64,000 bases of DNA from a candidate division KSB1 bacterium (GTDB lineage Bacteria; Zhuqueibacterota; Zhuqueibacteria; JANLFK01; Oleimicrobiaceae), in NCBI GenBank assembly GCA_034506335.1, contig JAPDPR010000006.1, positions 1-64,000 on the forward strand, given 5' to 3'. This document shows, piece by piece, positions 26,465 through 35,350 of the stretch. Position numbers and translations under genes: made by a program. The stretch's first letter is position 1, and each line of letters starts with the position of its first letter. The notes under the pieces are model-generated. The model saw nothing but the letters and a program-made list of their open reading frames with translations, searched no databases and was not told the DNA's origin.

Positions 26465-27688
26465 ATGGATCTGCGCGAAAGCATTAAGATGTCGGTGAGC
26501 GCCATCAGCGCCAACAAGTTTCGCTCCATCCTTACGGCGCTGGGGATTATCATCGGCGTGTTCGCCGTCATCGGTATGCAGACCATCATCCAGGGCCTAA
26601 ACAACTGGTGGGAGCGAGAGCTCTCGGTGCTGGGGGCCGACACGTTCCAGATTCGCAAGTACCCGGCAGTACAACTCGGCGATTCCTGGCAGAAGTATCG
26701 CAATCGCCGCAACATCACGCTTGAGGAAGTGACGGAGTTGCAGCGTCGGGCCACTCTGGTCAGCGTGGTCTCGCCGGTGGTATTTCGGTTTGGCGCCACT
26801 CTGCGCCATGGTGACAAGAAGACCAATCCAGACATCATAGTCTATGGGGGGGATCAGTACCGCCAGGAGGCGGATGGGCAGTTTGTGCGCGAGGGTCGGT
26901 TTATCACCGAGACCGACGTGGAGCGGCGTCGGCAAGTGTGCGTGATCGGCACGGACCTGGCGGAGCAGCTTTTTCCATTCCAGGAGGCGGTTGGAGAGGA
27001 GATCCTCATCGATGGGCACCGCTGCACGGTGATCGGCGTGCTGGAGGAAAAGGGCTCAATCTTCGGTCAGAGTCAAGACGCTCACGTCATCCTGCCCATT
27101 TCCACCTTCGGCAAGTTCTATGGGATGAACCGGAGCGTGTACGTCGATTGCCGGGCGGTACGGCCGGAGCTGCTGAACCAAGCAATTGAGGAGGTTACCG
27201 GCATCCTGCGGGCGGTGCGTCGAGTGCCACCAGGCGAGCCAAACGACTTTGAGATCATGACCAAGGACTCGCTGATGGAGACCTGGCAGAATGTGACCAG
27301 GGTGGTGTTTGTGGCCGCGCTGGTCATCTGTGGCATCTCCTTGCTCGTGGGCGGCATCGGCGTGATGAACATCATGCTCGTATCGGTCAGCGAACGCACG
27401 CGCGAGATTGGCATTCGCAAGGCAGTAGGCGCACGGCGGCGCGATATTTTGGGGCAATTCCTGCTGGAGGCCGTGTTGCTTTGCGAATTTGGCGGGATCA
27501 TTGGTGCCGCCTTAGGTGTGGGCGTAGGGCTGCTCATCGGCGCGCTGACGCCACTGCCCGCCGCAGTGCCGGTGTGGGCGGTGCTGCTGGGCCTGGGCTT
27601 CATCTCGCTGGTCGGGATCATCTTTGGCATTTACCCGGCCGCCAAGGCCGCTCGCCTCAACCCTATTGAGGCTTTGCGCTACGAATAG
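26465..27688 (+). CDS. MacB-type ABC permease, second copy
   Basis: A 407-residue permease with the same layout as its upstream neighbour: helix FRSILTALGIIIGVFAVIGM, a periplasmic domain, then [30 protein letters not shown] and the ending GIYPAAKAARLNPIEALRYE. It is clearly related to the first copy in the helices but diverges in the periplasmic part, which fits a heterodimeric exporter. ATG 26465 has AGGA upstream; the frame is open earlier but that part overlaps the previous gene. Substrates of such systems include peptides, antibiotics and lipoproteins; none can be assigned here. Confidence 0.95.
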   Translation: MDLRESIKMSVSAISANKFRSILTALGIIIGVFAVIGMQTIIQGLNNWWERELSVLGADTFQIRKYPAVQLGDSWQKYRNRRNITLEEVTELQRRATLVSVVSPVVFRFGATLRHGDKKTNPDIIVYGGDQYRQEADGQFVREGRFITETDVERRRQVCVIGTDLAEQLFPFQEAVGEEILIDGHRCTVIGVLEEKGSIFGQSQDAHVILPISTFGKFYGMNRSVYVDCRAVRPELLNQAIEEVTGILRAVRRVPPGEPNDFEIMTKDSLMETWQNVTRVVFVAALVICGISLLVGGIGVMNIMLVSVSERTREIGIRKAVGARRRDILGQFLLEAVLLCEFGGIIGAALGVGVGLLIGALTPLPAAVPVWAVLLGLGFISLVGIIFGIYPAAKAARLNPIEALRYE

Positions 27689-27721
27689 CTCAGCGCGAGA
27701 GGGGCACTTCCGGGAGGAGCT

Positions 27722-28060
27722 ATGGAGCTTGAGGAAAAACGAGTGGGCGAAGTGTTGGTGGTGACGATGCGCGGCAAGCTGATGGGCGGCAAGGATGCCG
27801 AGACCTTCCGCGAGATGCTTTACCGTGCCATCAGCGACGGGATTGTCAATGTTCTCGTGGACATGAGCCAGGTCTCCTGGATGAATAGTTCCGGCCTGGG
27901 TATGCTCATCAGCGGCTTGACCACGATGCGGAGTGCTGGGGGAGACCTGCGGCTCATCGGTCTCACTGAGGGGACGCGGCGCCCGCTGGAGATTACCCGC
28001 CTGGATGCCGTGTTCCAGGTGTTCGCCAGTCAAGAAGAGGGGCTGCGCAGCTTCGCGTAG
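27722..28060 (+). CDS. STAS-domain protein (anti-sigma-factor-antagonist type)
   Basis: A 112-residue single STAS domain like SpoIIAA/RsbV. The core is VNVLVDMSQVSWMNSSGLGMLISG, where the Ser pair NSSGLG marks the usual phosphorylation site (Ser after Asn, near residue 58). No partner kinase or sigma factor is in the window, so it may work at a distance or bind the exporter. It lies 33 bases after the second permease and nine before the pentapeptide gene, all with good ribosome-binding sites (GGGAGG upstream of the ATG). Confidence 0.92.
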   Translation: MELEEKRVGEVLVVTMRGKLMGGKDAETFREMLYRAISDGIVNVLVDMSQVSWMNSSGLGMLISGLTTMRSAGGDLRLIGLTEGTRRPLEITRLDAVFQVFASQEEGLRSFA

Positions 28061-28069
28061 GAGGACCCT

Positions 28070-28639
28070 ATGGCAGAACTGACACGGGAGGAGATCCTGG
28101 CGCGCGTCCGGCGCGGCCAGTCACTGGCCGGCATGGACCTCAGTGAAGCCGACCTTTCCTATGAAGACCTGCGGGGCGTAGATCTTCGGGACGCCAACCT
28201 CACCGATGCCCACCTGCAGAACGCCAACTTAGAGCGGGCCGACCTGCGAGGGGCAAACCTGACCAGGGCCTTTCTTTTCGGCGCCAATCTCAACCGTGCC
28301 CGCCTTGACGGCGCAATAATGACGGATGCCAATCTCCAGGACACAAACCTCGAGGTAGCCTCAGCGGTGCGGGCAGAGATGAGCAGATGTGCGCTTTTCG
28401 GTGCGCATGGGGCAAAGGCGAATTTTCAGGGCGCAAACCTCTCTGAGGCTCGCTTGAAGCGGGCAAGCCTGAAAGGGGCCAATCTTGCTGGCGCAAACCT
28501 GAAGGGTGCCCATTTGGAGCGCGCCGACCTCAGCGGCGCAGACTTGCGCAATGCCGACATGCGCGGCGCCCACGTGGCCCATGCCACGATGGATGGGGCC
28601 AACACGCAGGGAGCGTTGACGCAGGACCTCCACACTTAA
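28070..28639 (+). CDS. Pentapeptide-repeat protein
   Basis: A 189-residue protein made almost wholly of A(D/N)LxX pentapeptides from about residue 20 to 180 (for example GMDLSEADLS, ANLERADLRGANL and GADLRNADMRGAH), which fold as a right-handed quadrilateral beta helix. The N-terminus LTREEILARVRRGQSLAGM is the common cap found in cytoplasmic pentapeptide proteins. Some members shield DNA gyrase; most have no known role. It is the last gene of the efflux operon. Codons for the repeats are similar, giving DNA-level repetitiveness. No clear terminator follows. Confidence 0.93.
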   Translation: MAELTREEILARVRRGQSLAGMDLSEADLSYEDLRGVDLRDANLTDAHLQNANLERADLRGANLTRAFLFGANLNRARLDGAIMTDANLQDTNLEVASAVRAEMSRCALFGAHGAKANFQGANLSEARLKRASLKGANLAGANLKGAHLERADLSGADLRNADMRGAHVAHATMDGANTQGALTQDLHT

Positions 28640-28764
28640 ACGACACATAGGGGGCCTTCGGCCTGGAGCCCGTCCTCCCTTCCTGGCTGCATTCTCCCTT
28701 CCTACTCCGCGTCGGACCGGCCTTGTTTTCCCTCCCCCTCATCGCACAATCCTGCATTTTTTTC

Positions 28765-28793
28765 TTGACAAAATGTGGGAAAATCCTTATTAT
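28765..28793 (+). promoter_or_regulatory. Strong sigma-70 promoter for the receptor operon
   Basis: TTGACA (28765-28770) and TATTAT (28788-28793) with a 17-base spacer. The predicted start is near 28800. It drives a leader of about 217 bases before the receptor gene. Confidence 0.85.
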
Positions 28794-28799
28794 TGAGCA

Positions 28800-29016
28800 G
28801 AATTCATTTCCTCCCAAAAAAGGAAAAGGCTATTAGCAGGAGCTGCCAGACCCATGCCAATAGCCCGCTGTGCCATAGCTGAAGGGGCGGTGTCCCCGAA
28901 TCCGGGTGTGGATTCGCAGGAGAAGACCGCCCTTTTTGTTTTGGCACATCATTAAGACGCACAAAGGGAGGAAAAAGTTGCAAAGTTTTTTCCACCAAAC
29001 AGAGGAGGCGTATCCC
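28800..29016 (+). ncRNA. Structured 5' leader of the TonB-dependent receptor gene (candidate attenuator or riboswitch)
   Basis: The transcript between the promoter and the GTG start is rich in designed-looking pairing. GGCTATT 28828-28834 pairs with AATAGCC 28859-28865, enclosing a smaller hairpin. GGGCGGT 28885-28891 pairs with ACCGCCC 28926-28932 and contains an inner 7-bp hairpin (28897-28903 with 28910-28916). TGTGCCA 28869-28875 can pair over long range with TGGCACA 28942-28948. GCTAT 28829-28833 could alternatively pair with ATAGC 28875-28879. I compared it mentally with cobalamin, TPP, c-di-GMP, THF and T-box cores and found no match. A ligand or factor is unknown. Confidence 0.6.
28885..28940 (+). 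terminator. Intrinsic-terminator-like hairpin inside the receptor leader
   Basis: A 7-bp G/C-rich stem (28885-28891 with 28926-28932), with a further 7-bp hairpin inside it, is followed at once by TTTTTG and more T residues. It lies about 85 bases after the predicted transcript start and about 75 bases before the start codon, the position expected for premature termination. Confidence 0.6.
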
Positions 29017-32000
29017 GTGAAACGAGCACACACAGTCCTGGCATTCGGGCTCGCCTTGTTACTGGCGATGCCCCTGGCGTTGTTTGCCGGCACCACGGGC
29101 AAGATCGCCGGGTATGTCAAGGATAAGGAGACGGGTCAACCCCTGCCCGGTGCCAACGTTTTCATCGAGGGCACGAAGATGGGGGCAGCCACGGACGCCG
29201 ACGGGTACTACTTCATCATCAATGTGCGTCCCGGCGTGTACCGGTTGACCGCGACCATGATGGGGTACCAGCGGGAGACCGTCACGGGCGTACGGGTGAG
29301 CGTGGACCTGACCACCAAGATCAACTTTGAGCTGAGCCCCACGGTGATCGACATGGGCAAAGCGGTGGAAGTCACGGCTGAGCGACCGCTCATCGAGCCC
29401 TCGGTGACGACCAAACGCACCACGGTCACCGCGGAGGTGATCACTAACATGCCCGTGCGCTCGGTGCAGGACATCATGACCCTGCAGTCGGGTATCACGG
29501 TCATGGAGGGTTACCAGAACAAGATCGCCGGCTTTGAGGCGCGCGGTTTAGACCAAACGCACGTGCGCGGCGGCAGAAGCGGTCAGATCGCCTACATGGT
29601 CGATGGCATGTACGTGGAGGATGCCATTTATGCCGGCATGGGGACCACGGTCAACAGGGAGGCCATCGACGAGCTCACGGTCATCACGGGCAATTTTGAT
29701 GCGGAGTACGGCGAGGCACAATCGGCGGTGGTGAATATCGTCACCAAGGAGGGGCGCGACTACTACTCCGGCATGGCCGAAGTGACCAGCGGCGAGGTGG
29801 CGGGTTGGTTGGGTTCGAAGAGCGACGACCTCCGCAATGCGCACCAGGTGATCGGCTCTTTCGGCGGCCCGGTGCCTTTCGTCAAAGGGCTCAGCTTCTT
29901 CCTCTCGGGCTCACAGGGCTATCGGAAGTACGCGGTGCTGGAGTACGACCAGCACACTTACGATCCCACACCGCTAAACTGGCTGTTGGACCACCCAGAT
30001 GATCCCCGCTACAAGAAGATTCAGGAGCAAATCGCAGCGGGCATTATTACCGAGGTCACTGACATCAACAAGCTTCGAAATCATTCCACCTACCGCTATG
30101 TCGGCGATGTGATGCGGCATTGGGCCACGGGCGCTTGGCGCAAGGCGTGGGCGTGGAAAGCGGACTGGGGCGAGGACCGGAAACCCAATACGAAAGATGC
30201 AGGCGAAGGCGACGGGATCAATGAATTGATCCGCTGGGACGATACGGCAGGATGGATGGCGTTCGGCTTCAATTCTGACTATGACTTTGCCGGCAAGCTC
30301 TCCTGGCGCATCAACCCCAGCATGAAGTTGGTCTACACCCACCGCCAGACGCAGAGGCGCTTCCGCTACTTCGATGACTTCTGGCGTTTCGCTGAGCAGG
30401 GCATCCACATCGTCACCGACCAGACTGAGCAGCAGGGTTTGATCTGGACCCACCAGGTGAGCCCCAAGCTGTTCTACGAGCTGCGCGGCTCGCGCTTTTG
30501 GAAGCATCGGCGTTATCGGGTCTATGGGCCAGACGGGCACGAGCTGACTGCGGGTCACTCCGAGCTCTTTCGTGATGCATTCCTGCAGACCTGGATCGAG
30601 CGCTTCCAGCAGGAAAATGGTCGTAGGCCCACCGAGGAGGAGATCCAGGCTCGCCAGGAGCAGATAGCCCGGGAATGGCCGGTCGTGCCGCAGGAGTATC
30701 CGGACCGCACGTCCACCGGCGGCTTTGCCTGCGACCTGACGTTTGTGCGGGTGGACACCATCACGGAACACGGCGTGCAGGTACCGCGCTACGTCTACTA
30801 TGGCTACACCACGCAGTACTGGACGCGAAACTTCCAGCAGAGCTTCGAGCTGTCTGGGAGCCTCACCTGGCAAGCGCACCGGAGCCACCAGGTCAAGATC
30901 GGTGGTGAGTACAAGACATTTGGTTTTGACAAGAATAGCCTCCTGGGCAAGTTGGCGGGCGGCGAGTCCGGCGGCCTCTTCTTCCTGGAGCTGCAACACC
31001 CATACATCGCTAACCCGTACGTTGAGTACTATCACACCCACCCGGTGGAGATTGCGGCGTTCATTCAGGACAAGATGGAGTTTGAAAACCTGATCGTCAA
31101 CGCGGGCATCCGTTTCGATTATGCGGACTCCAAGGGGCGGGCCTGGGCGAACTGGGAAGACCCGACTTCGCCGATACAGACCGGGAGGAAAAAGTGGCAG
31201 TGGAGCCCGCGGTTGGGCATCGGCCACCCCATCACCGACCGGGCCACATTCCACTTCGCCTATGGCCATTTCTTCCAGGTGCCTGACTACCGCGACCTGT
31301 ACACGAATCAGACGCTGAACCTGAACTCGCCCCTGCCGTTGTTCGGCTGGGCGCATATGGATGCGGCGCGCACCGAGGCCTATGAGTTGGGTGTGGATCA
31401 GCAGATCGGCGACAACTGGAAACTCAGTGTCGCAGCCTGGGCCAAGGAGAATAACGGCGACCCAGGCAGCTACCGCATCACCGGCTTTGACCCGGATAGC
31501 TTAGGTCTGTACAGCTACTCCATCATCCACAACAGCGACTTTGGCAGCTCCAAGGGCATCGATATCAGCCTGGAGAAGCGCTTTAGCGACAACTACTTCG
31601 GCACGCTGGAGTACACCTACTCGGTAGCCAAGGCGAACAAGTACTACTCCTGGGCGGGCTATTGGGATGGCGACACCGAGGCCAATCGGCCTAAGAAGGA
31701 GTACCTGATGCCCTGGGACCAGACGCACGTGATTGACATCAACGCCGGCTATGCCTTGGGGAGAGGGCAGGGACCCAAGATTTTCGGGGTGCGGCCGTTT
31801 GAGCGGACCACGTTGCAATTCATCTTCCGCGGCTCAAGTGGCTACCCGTACACGCCTACCGTTGGCGGGCAGGCCCTGGAGCCCAACACGGCGCGGCGCC
31901 CCTGGAGGATGACCCTGGACGGAGTGTTCCGTCGCGACTTTGTCCTGTTTGGTCGGCTGCGGGCCGCGCTGGTGGCACGAGTGTGGAACATCCTGGACCG

Positions 32001-32151
32001 CAAGAACGTGCTCACGGTCTACTCTGAGACGGGAAGCCCCACCGACCCCGGACCGACCATGAGCCGCACTGCCTACAGCACTCAGTACGACCGCCCGCAC
32101 TGGTATGGCGAACGGCGACGCATTGACCTGGGGCTGCGCTTTGAGATGTAG
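29017..32151 (+). CDS. TonB-dependent receptor with carboxypeptidase-regulatory-like N-terminal domain
   Basis: A 1044-residue outer-membrane receptor. Residues 1-25 are a signal peptide (FGLALLLAMPLALFAG). Residues about 26-107 form a CarboxypepD_reg-like domain (GYVKDKETGQPLPGANVFIEG), about 135-245 a plug domain with RGLDQTHVRGGRSGQIAYMVDG and AVVNIVTKEG, and the rest a beta-barrel ending in LGLRFEM with the final aromatic strand. This layout is that of SusC/OAR-like receptors in Bacteroidetes and related phyla. GTG 29017 has AGAGGAGG eight bases upstream; upstream in-frame codons lie inside the leader RNA. It is followed by a large secreted protein and a PorV-like protein. The ligand is unknown; no SusD-like gene is present. 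Confidence 0.93.
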   Translation: MKRAHTVLAFGLALLLAMPLALFAGTTGKIAGYVKDKETGQPLPGANVFIEGTKMGAATDADGYYFIINVRPGVYRLTATMMGYQRETVTGVRVSVDLTTKINFELSPTVIDMGKAVEVTAERPLIEPSVTTKRTTVTAEVITNMPVRSVQDIMTLQSGITVMEGYQNKIAGFEARGLDQTHVRGGRSGQIAYMVDGMYVEDAIYAGMGTTVNREAIDELTVITGNFDAEYGEAQSAVVNIVTKEGRDYYSGMAEVTSGEVAGWLGSKSDDLRNAHQVIGSFGGPVPFVKGLSFFLSGSQGYRKYAVLEYDQHTYDPTPLNWLLDHPDDPRYKKIQEQIAAGIITEVTDINKLRNHSTYRYVGDVMRHWATGAWRKAWAWKADWGEDRKPNTKDAGEGDGINELIRWDDTAGWMAFGFNSDYDFAGKLSWRINPSMKLVYTHRQTQRRFRYFDDFWRFAEQGIHIVTDQTEQQGLIWTHQVSPKLFYELRGSRFWKHRRYRVYGPDGHELTAGHSELFRDAFLQTWIERFQQENGRRPTEEEIQARQEQIAREWPVVPQEYPDRTSTGGFACDLTFVRVDTITEHGVQVPRYVYYGYTTQYWTRNFQQSFELSGSLTWQAHRSHQVKIGGEYKTFGFDKNSLLGKLAGGESGGLFFLELQHPYIANPYVEYYHTHPVEIAAFIQDKMEFENLIVNAGIRFDYADSKGRAWANWEDPTSPIQTGRKKWQWSPRLGIGHPITDRATFHFAYGHFFQVPDYRDLYTNQTLNLNSPLPLFGWAHMDAARTEAYELGVDQQIGDNWKLSVAAWAKENNGDPGSYRITGFDPDSLGLYSYSIIHNSDFGSSKGIDISLEKRFSDNYFGTLEYTYSVAKANKYYSWAGYWDGDTEANRPKKEYLMPWDQTHVIDINAGYALGRGQGPKIFGVRPFERTTLQFIFRGSSGYPYTPTVGGQALEPNTARRPWRMTLDGVFRRDFVLFGRLRAALVARVWNILDRKNVLTVYSETGSPTDPGPTMSRTAYSTQYDRPHWYGERRRIDLGLRFEM

Positions 32152-32195
32152 GCGACAGCGAGGTTCGGTAGAAACACAACCTCAGGAGATAGCCG

Positions 32196-35100
32196 ATGAA
32201 ACGACAAGCATTGGTGTCGCTCGGTCTGATGTTAGTGGTGGCGCTGGCCTGGGCCGCTGACTTCAAACAGCAGCAGGGTAAGGGTCTGCAGAAGGCGCTC
32301 CACAGCCGCGACATTGCCGTGGCCATATTGGACGTGGGCAAGGTGCAGCATGCCGCGTTCAACGACGGGCGCCTGTCCACATGGGATTACCGACCACAGG
32401 TACCGGCGTTCTTTTACAAGGGGTGGTCCTATGTACCTGACCTTTTCCCCATGCTGGGCATTCCGGATGGCCCTTGGGCACCGCGGCGCTACGATCCGGT
32501 CAAGGGTGATACAGTCAGTATGGGCGCCACTGTTTCCGAGACAAACGTGGCAGATGATTGGGGCCCCAAGGCCGGCTCTTATGGGAAACTCCACTCGGGA
32601 GAGGTGACAGTCGGGGACGTCATGGCCAATGCCCCCTCCAGCATCAAAGGGCTGCCCATCGTCGCCACCAGCACGATCGAGGCGTCGTGGCCCAAAGATG
32701 CCAGCGGCAACCGCTTCTGGCCTGGGCCGTGGGCGCGGGATCCGAAGACGGGTGAAACTATTGTCGGTAAGTTCACCTCGGACAAAGACGTCTTCTTCGT
32801 GATGAACGACTATGACCTGAACAACGTGGGCCAGCGCTACGCGGAATCGGACGGTCGCTTGGATCAGGGCTACGCGACTGGCATTGACGTGGAGGTGACG
32901 GCTTACGCCTACGGTCGCTCCTATGCCGAAGACTTTATTTTCTTCCCCTGTCGGATTATTAACAACAGCCACAAGATCGACCCACGCGGTATCGGCTATG
33001 ACTACAAGGGCGTCTATTTCGGCTTCTACATCGATGCCGACCTGCCGGAGTACAACCTCACCACCACCTACAATGACCGGATGGATTGGATGGGGTTCTT
33101 GGTGTCGGAATATGATGCCAAGAAGGACACCACTTACCGCTACAACACGGCGTACTTCTACGACTACCGCTGGGGCACCGGAGACTTTAGCGGCGTTGCG
33201 GACCCCGCAGCGTGGAAGGTCTACATCGGTCTGAAGCTTCTGGAAACGCCCAAGGCCCCGCCGGGTGGGGTGGATCTTGACAAGGATGGCATCATCGACA
33301 TCCCCGAGGGGCAACAACTTGGGCTGACTGATTGGCACTGGTTCAACTGGGAGCAGCGTCCGGGGGTGCTGACCCCTGACAAGCAGGAGCTTGAGCAGTA
33401 CAAGCTGATGAGCGGTGACACCTCGAACCTCTCCGTGGAGCAGCAGGACAACTATTTCTGGCCGGATCCGACAGGGAAGCTGAACCCCCACCTGGATTCG
33501 CCGGAGTTGATTAGGGAAAAGTTCCCCACAGGCTTGGACTGCGTGTTCATCATGAGCACTGGGCCTTTCGACCTGGCAGTGGGCGACACGACAACGTTTA
33601 GCTTCTGCATGATCGCTGGCGACGATTTTGAGGACTATAAGTTCAACTGCCGTAACGCCCAGTTTATGTATGAGCTTTTCTACCAGGGCGCCGATCCTCC
33701 TTCGCCGCCGCGGGTGACTGCGGTGCCTGGCGACGGCAAAGTGACCCTCTACTGGGACAGCAGCGCCGAGGAGTCGCGGGACCTCATGACGGGGGCAAAG
33801 GACTTTCAGGGCTACCGCATCTATCGCACTACGTCCAACCCGGCGAACAACGAATGGGGGGAGATCATTCGCGACGGATTAGGGAATGCCGTCGGCTTTG
33901 TGCCGGTAGCGCAGTTTGACATCAATGACAACGTGAGCGGCCTGGACCCCAACTATCCGCACCTGAATTTGGGTAACAATAGCGGGCTTGTTCACTCGTG
34001 GACCGACAACAACGTCAAAAACGGGGTCACCTACTGGTACAGCGTCACGGCCTACGACCGGGGAATCAGCCTGGCGCGTGGCGATTCTCTGGCTCTGGCT
34101 GGGTGGGCAGACCTGAACTCTTTGGAGTGCGCCAAGGGCGTAAACCCGCAGGCGGCGCCGAATCTGGTGGAGGTAACTCCAGGTAAGACCCCGTCGAACT
34201 ATGTGGCACCCACCATCGCGGTGGAGGCGCTCCCTGGCGCCTATTCGGGTAACACGGTGACCGCGACAATTTTCGACCAGTTCGCGATAACTGGGCACTC
34301 CTACCTGGTCACCATCGACGACAGCAAACCCGGCGTCAAGTACTACGACGTGGTGGATGAGGTGACGGGGCAGCAGGTGGTAGACAACGGGCCATTGGGG
34401 AGCACCGTGGAAAACCCGATATTCGACGGTCTGCAAATGAGGGTGGTGGAGCGCTTTAGCTCCATCCGCCTGGATCCGGATTCGGTCTACTGGTACCGGG
34501 GCCAGCGCAGCAACAAGTCGCCCTGCAATTGGCAGGTGACTGGCAGCCCTGCGGGAGATTTTCCCTACGACTATGAGTTCCGCTTCGTCAGTGAGCCCGA
34601 CACGGCATTCCAGCCCGCGACCTACATCACGCCGTTCGAGATCTGGAATCTCACTCTGGGCAAAAAGGCGGCCTTTGGGCACTTTACGCCAAATCCGGCA
34701 GACACCACTGCGCAGATGAAAGCCACCTGGACCAGCGGTGACGAGCTGAAGCTGCGTGAGGTCCCCGAGGTGGGCAAGCCGGCCAAGTTTACCTGGACCT
34801 TCAAGTTGTCGGCTCCGCCCCCGCGCATTGACAGTACACTGGTGGGCGGCAAATGGGTGTACACAAAAGTGGACACCGGTGTTGCGCCTCAGACAGGCGA
34901 CGTATTGCGCATTATTTCCGGCAAGCCTTTCTTGGGCAAGCGCGATAAGTTTCGTCTGAACACCTCGCGCTATGCGCTGCGCGAGGCGGAGAAGGCCGAC
35001 TTGAAGAAGGTACGCGTGGTGCCCAATCCGTACATCATCTCTGCGCAGTGGGAGCTAGACCCTAACCAGCGGCTAATCCAGTTTACAAATCTGCCGAACA

Positions 35101-35294
35101 AGTGCGATATCCACATCTACACCATCACGGGTGAGCGGGTCTATACGCTGCACCACGATCACGAGACACGGAGTTGGGAATACTGGAACATGCTGAGCTT
35201 CAACCAGCAGGAAGTTGCGTACGGCATGTACATCTACGTGGTGGAGACGCCGAACGGGAACAAGGAGGTGGGCAAATTCGCTGTCATTCGCTGA
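32196..35294 (+). CDS. Large secreted protein with FN3-like region and T9SS-like C-terminal domain
   Basis: A 1032-residue exported protein with a signal peptide (LGLMLVVALAWAAD). No enzymatic family is recognised in the first half; it has a long beta-rich domain with many aromatic residues. From about residue 498 a fibronectin-III-like part begins (PPRVTAVPGDGKVTLYWDSS, then FQGYRIYRTTSN). The last 94 residues start with VRVVPNPYIISAQW and contain IQFTNLPNKCDIHIYT and GERVYTL, then end in KEVGKFAVIR; this is the variant sorting domain common in KSB1-like genomes. It lies between receptor and PorV-like genes, a recurrent trio in these phyla, so it is probably exported by T9SS and kept on the surface. 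Substrate binding is a guess. Confidence 0.85.
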   Translation: MKRQALVSLGLMLVVALAWAADFKQQQGKGLQKALHSRDIAVAILDVGKVQHAAFNDGRLSTWDYRPQVPAFFYKGWSYVPDLFPMLGIPDGPWAPRRYDPVKGDTVSMGATVSETNVADDWGPKAGSYGKLHSGEVTVGDVMANAPSSIKGLPIVATSTIEASWPKDASGNRFWPGPWARDPKTGETIVGKFTSDKDVFFVMNDYDLNNVGQRYAESDGRLDQGYATGIDVEVTAYAYGRSYAEDFIFFPCRIINNSHKIDPRGIGYDYKGVYFGFYIDADLPEYNLTTTYNDRMDWMGFLVSEYDAKKDTTYRYNTAYFYDYRWGTGDFSGVADPAAWKVYIGLKLLETPKAPPGGVDLDKDGIIDIPEGQQLGLTDWHWFNWEQRPGVLTPDKQELEQYKLMSGDTSNLSVEQQDNYFWPDPTGKLNPHLDSPELIREKFPTGLDCVFIMSTGPFDLAVGDTTTFSFCMIAGDDFEDYKFNCRNAQFMYELFYQGADPPSPPRVTAVPGDGKVTLYWDSSAEESRDLMTGAKDFQGYRIYRTTSNPANNEWGEIIRDGLGNAVGFVPVAQFDINDNVSGLDPNYPHLNLGNNSGLVHSWTDNNVKNGVTYWYSVTAYDRGISLARGDSLALAGWADLNSLECAKGVNPQAAPNLVEVTPGKTPSNYVAPTIAVEALPGAYSGNTVTATIFDQFAITGHSYLVTIDDSKPGVKYYDVVDEVTGQQVVDNGPLGSTVENPIFDGLQMRVVERFSSIRLDPDSVYWYRGQRSNKSPCNWQVTGSPAGDFPYDYEFRFVSEPDTAFQPATYITPFEIWNLTLGKKAAFGHFTPNPADTTAQMKATWTSGDELKLREVPEVGKPAKFTWTFKLSAPPPRIDSTLVGGKWVYTKVDTGVAPQTGDVLRIISGKPFLGKRDKFRLNTSRYALREAEKADLKKVRVVPNPYIISAQWELDPNQRLIQFTNLPNKCDIHIYTITGERVYTLHHDHETRSWEYWNMLSFNQQEVAYGMYIYVVETPNGNKEVGKFAVIR

Positions 35295-35350
35295 GCATGA
35301 GCGACGGCGAGGGAGCGTTTACCACCTGGTGAAAGAGGAAGGAGCGGGTC

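Noticed and set aside
25585-26838. A 417-codon open frame on the minus strand
   Set aside because: It is the shadow of the two MacB-type permease genes.
28800-28940. Cobalamin, TPP, c-di-GMP, THF or T-box riboswitch
   Set aside because: Fragments such as GAATCCGG and AGGAGA look like parts of the cobalamin core, but the B12 box and the order of elements are absent. None of the other cores fit.
29974-31356. A 460-codon open frame on the minus strand
   Set aside because: Antisense to the TonB-dependent receptor barrel; no start signal or motif.
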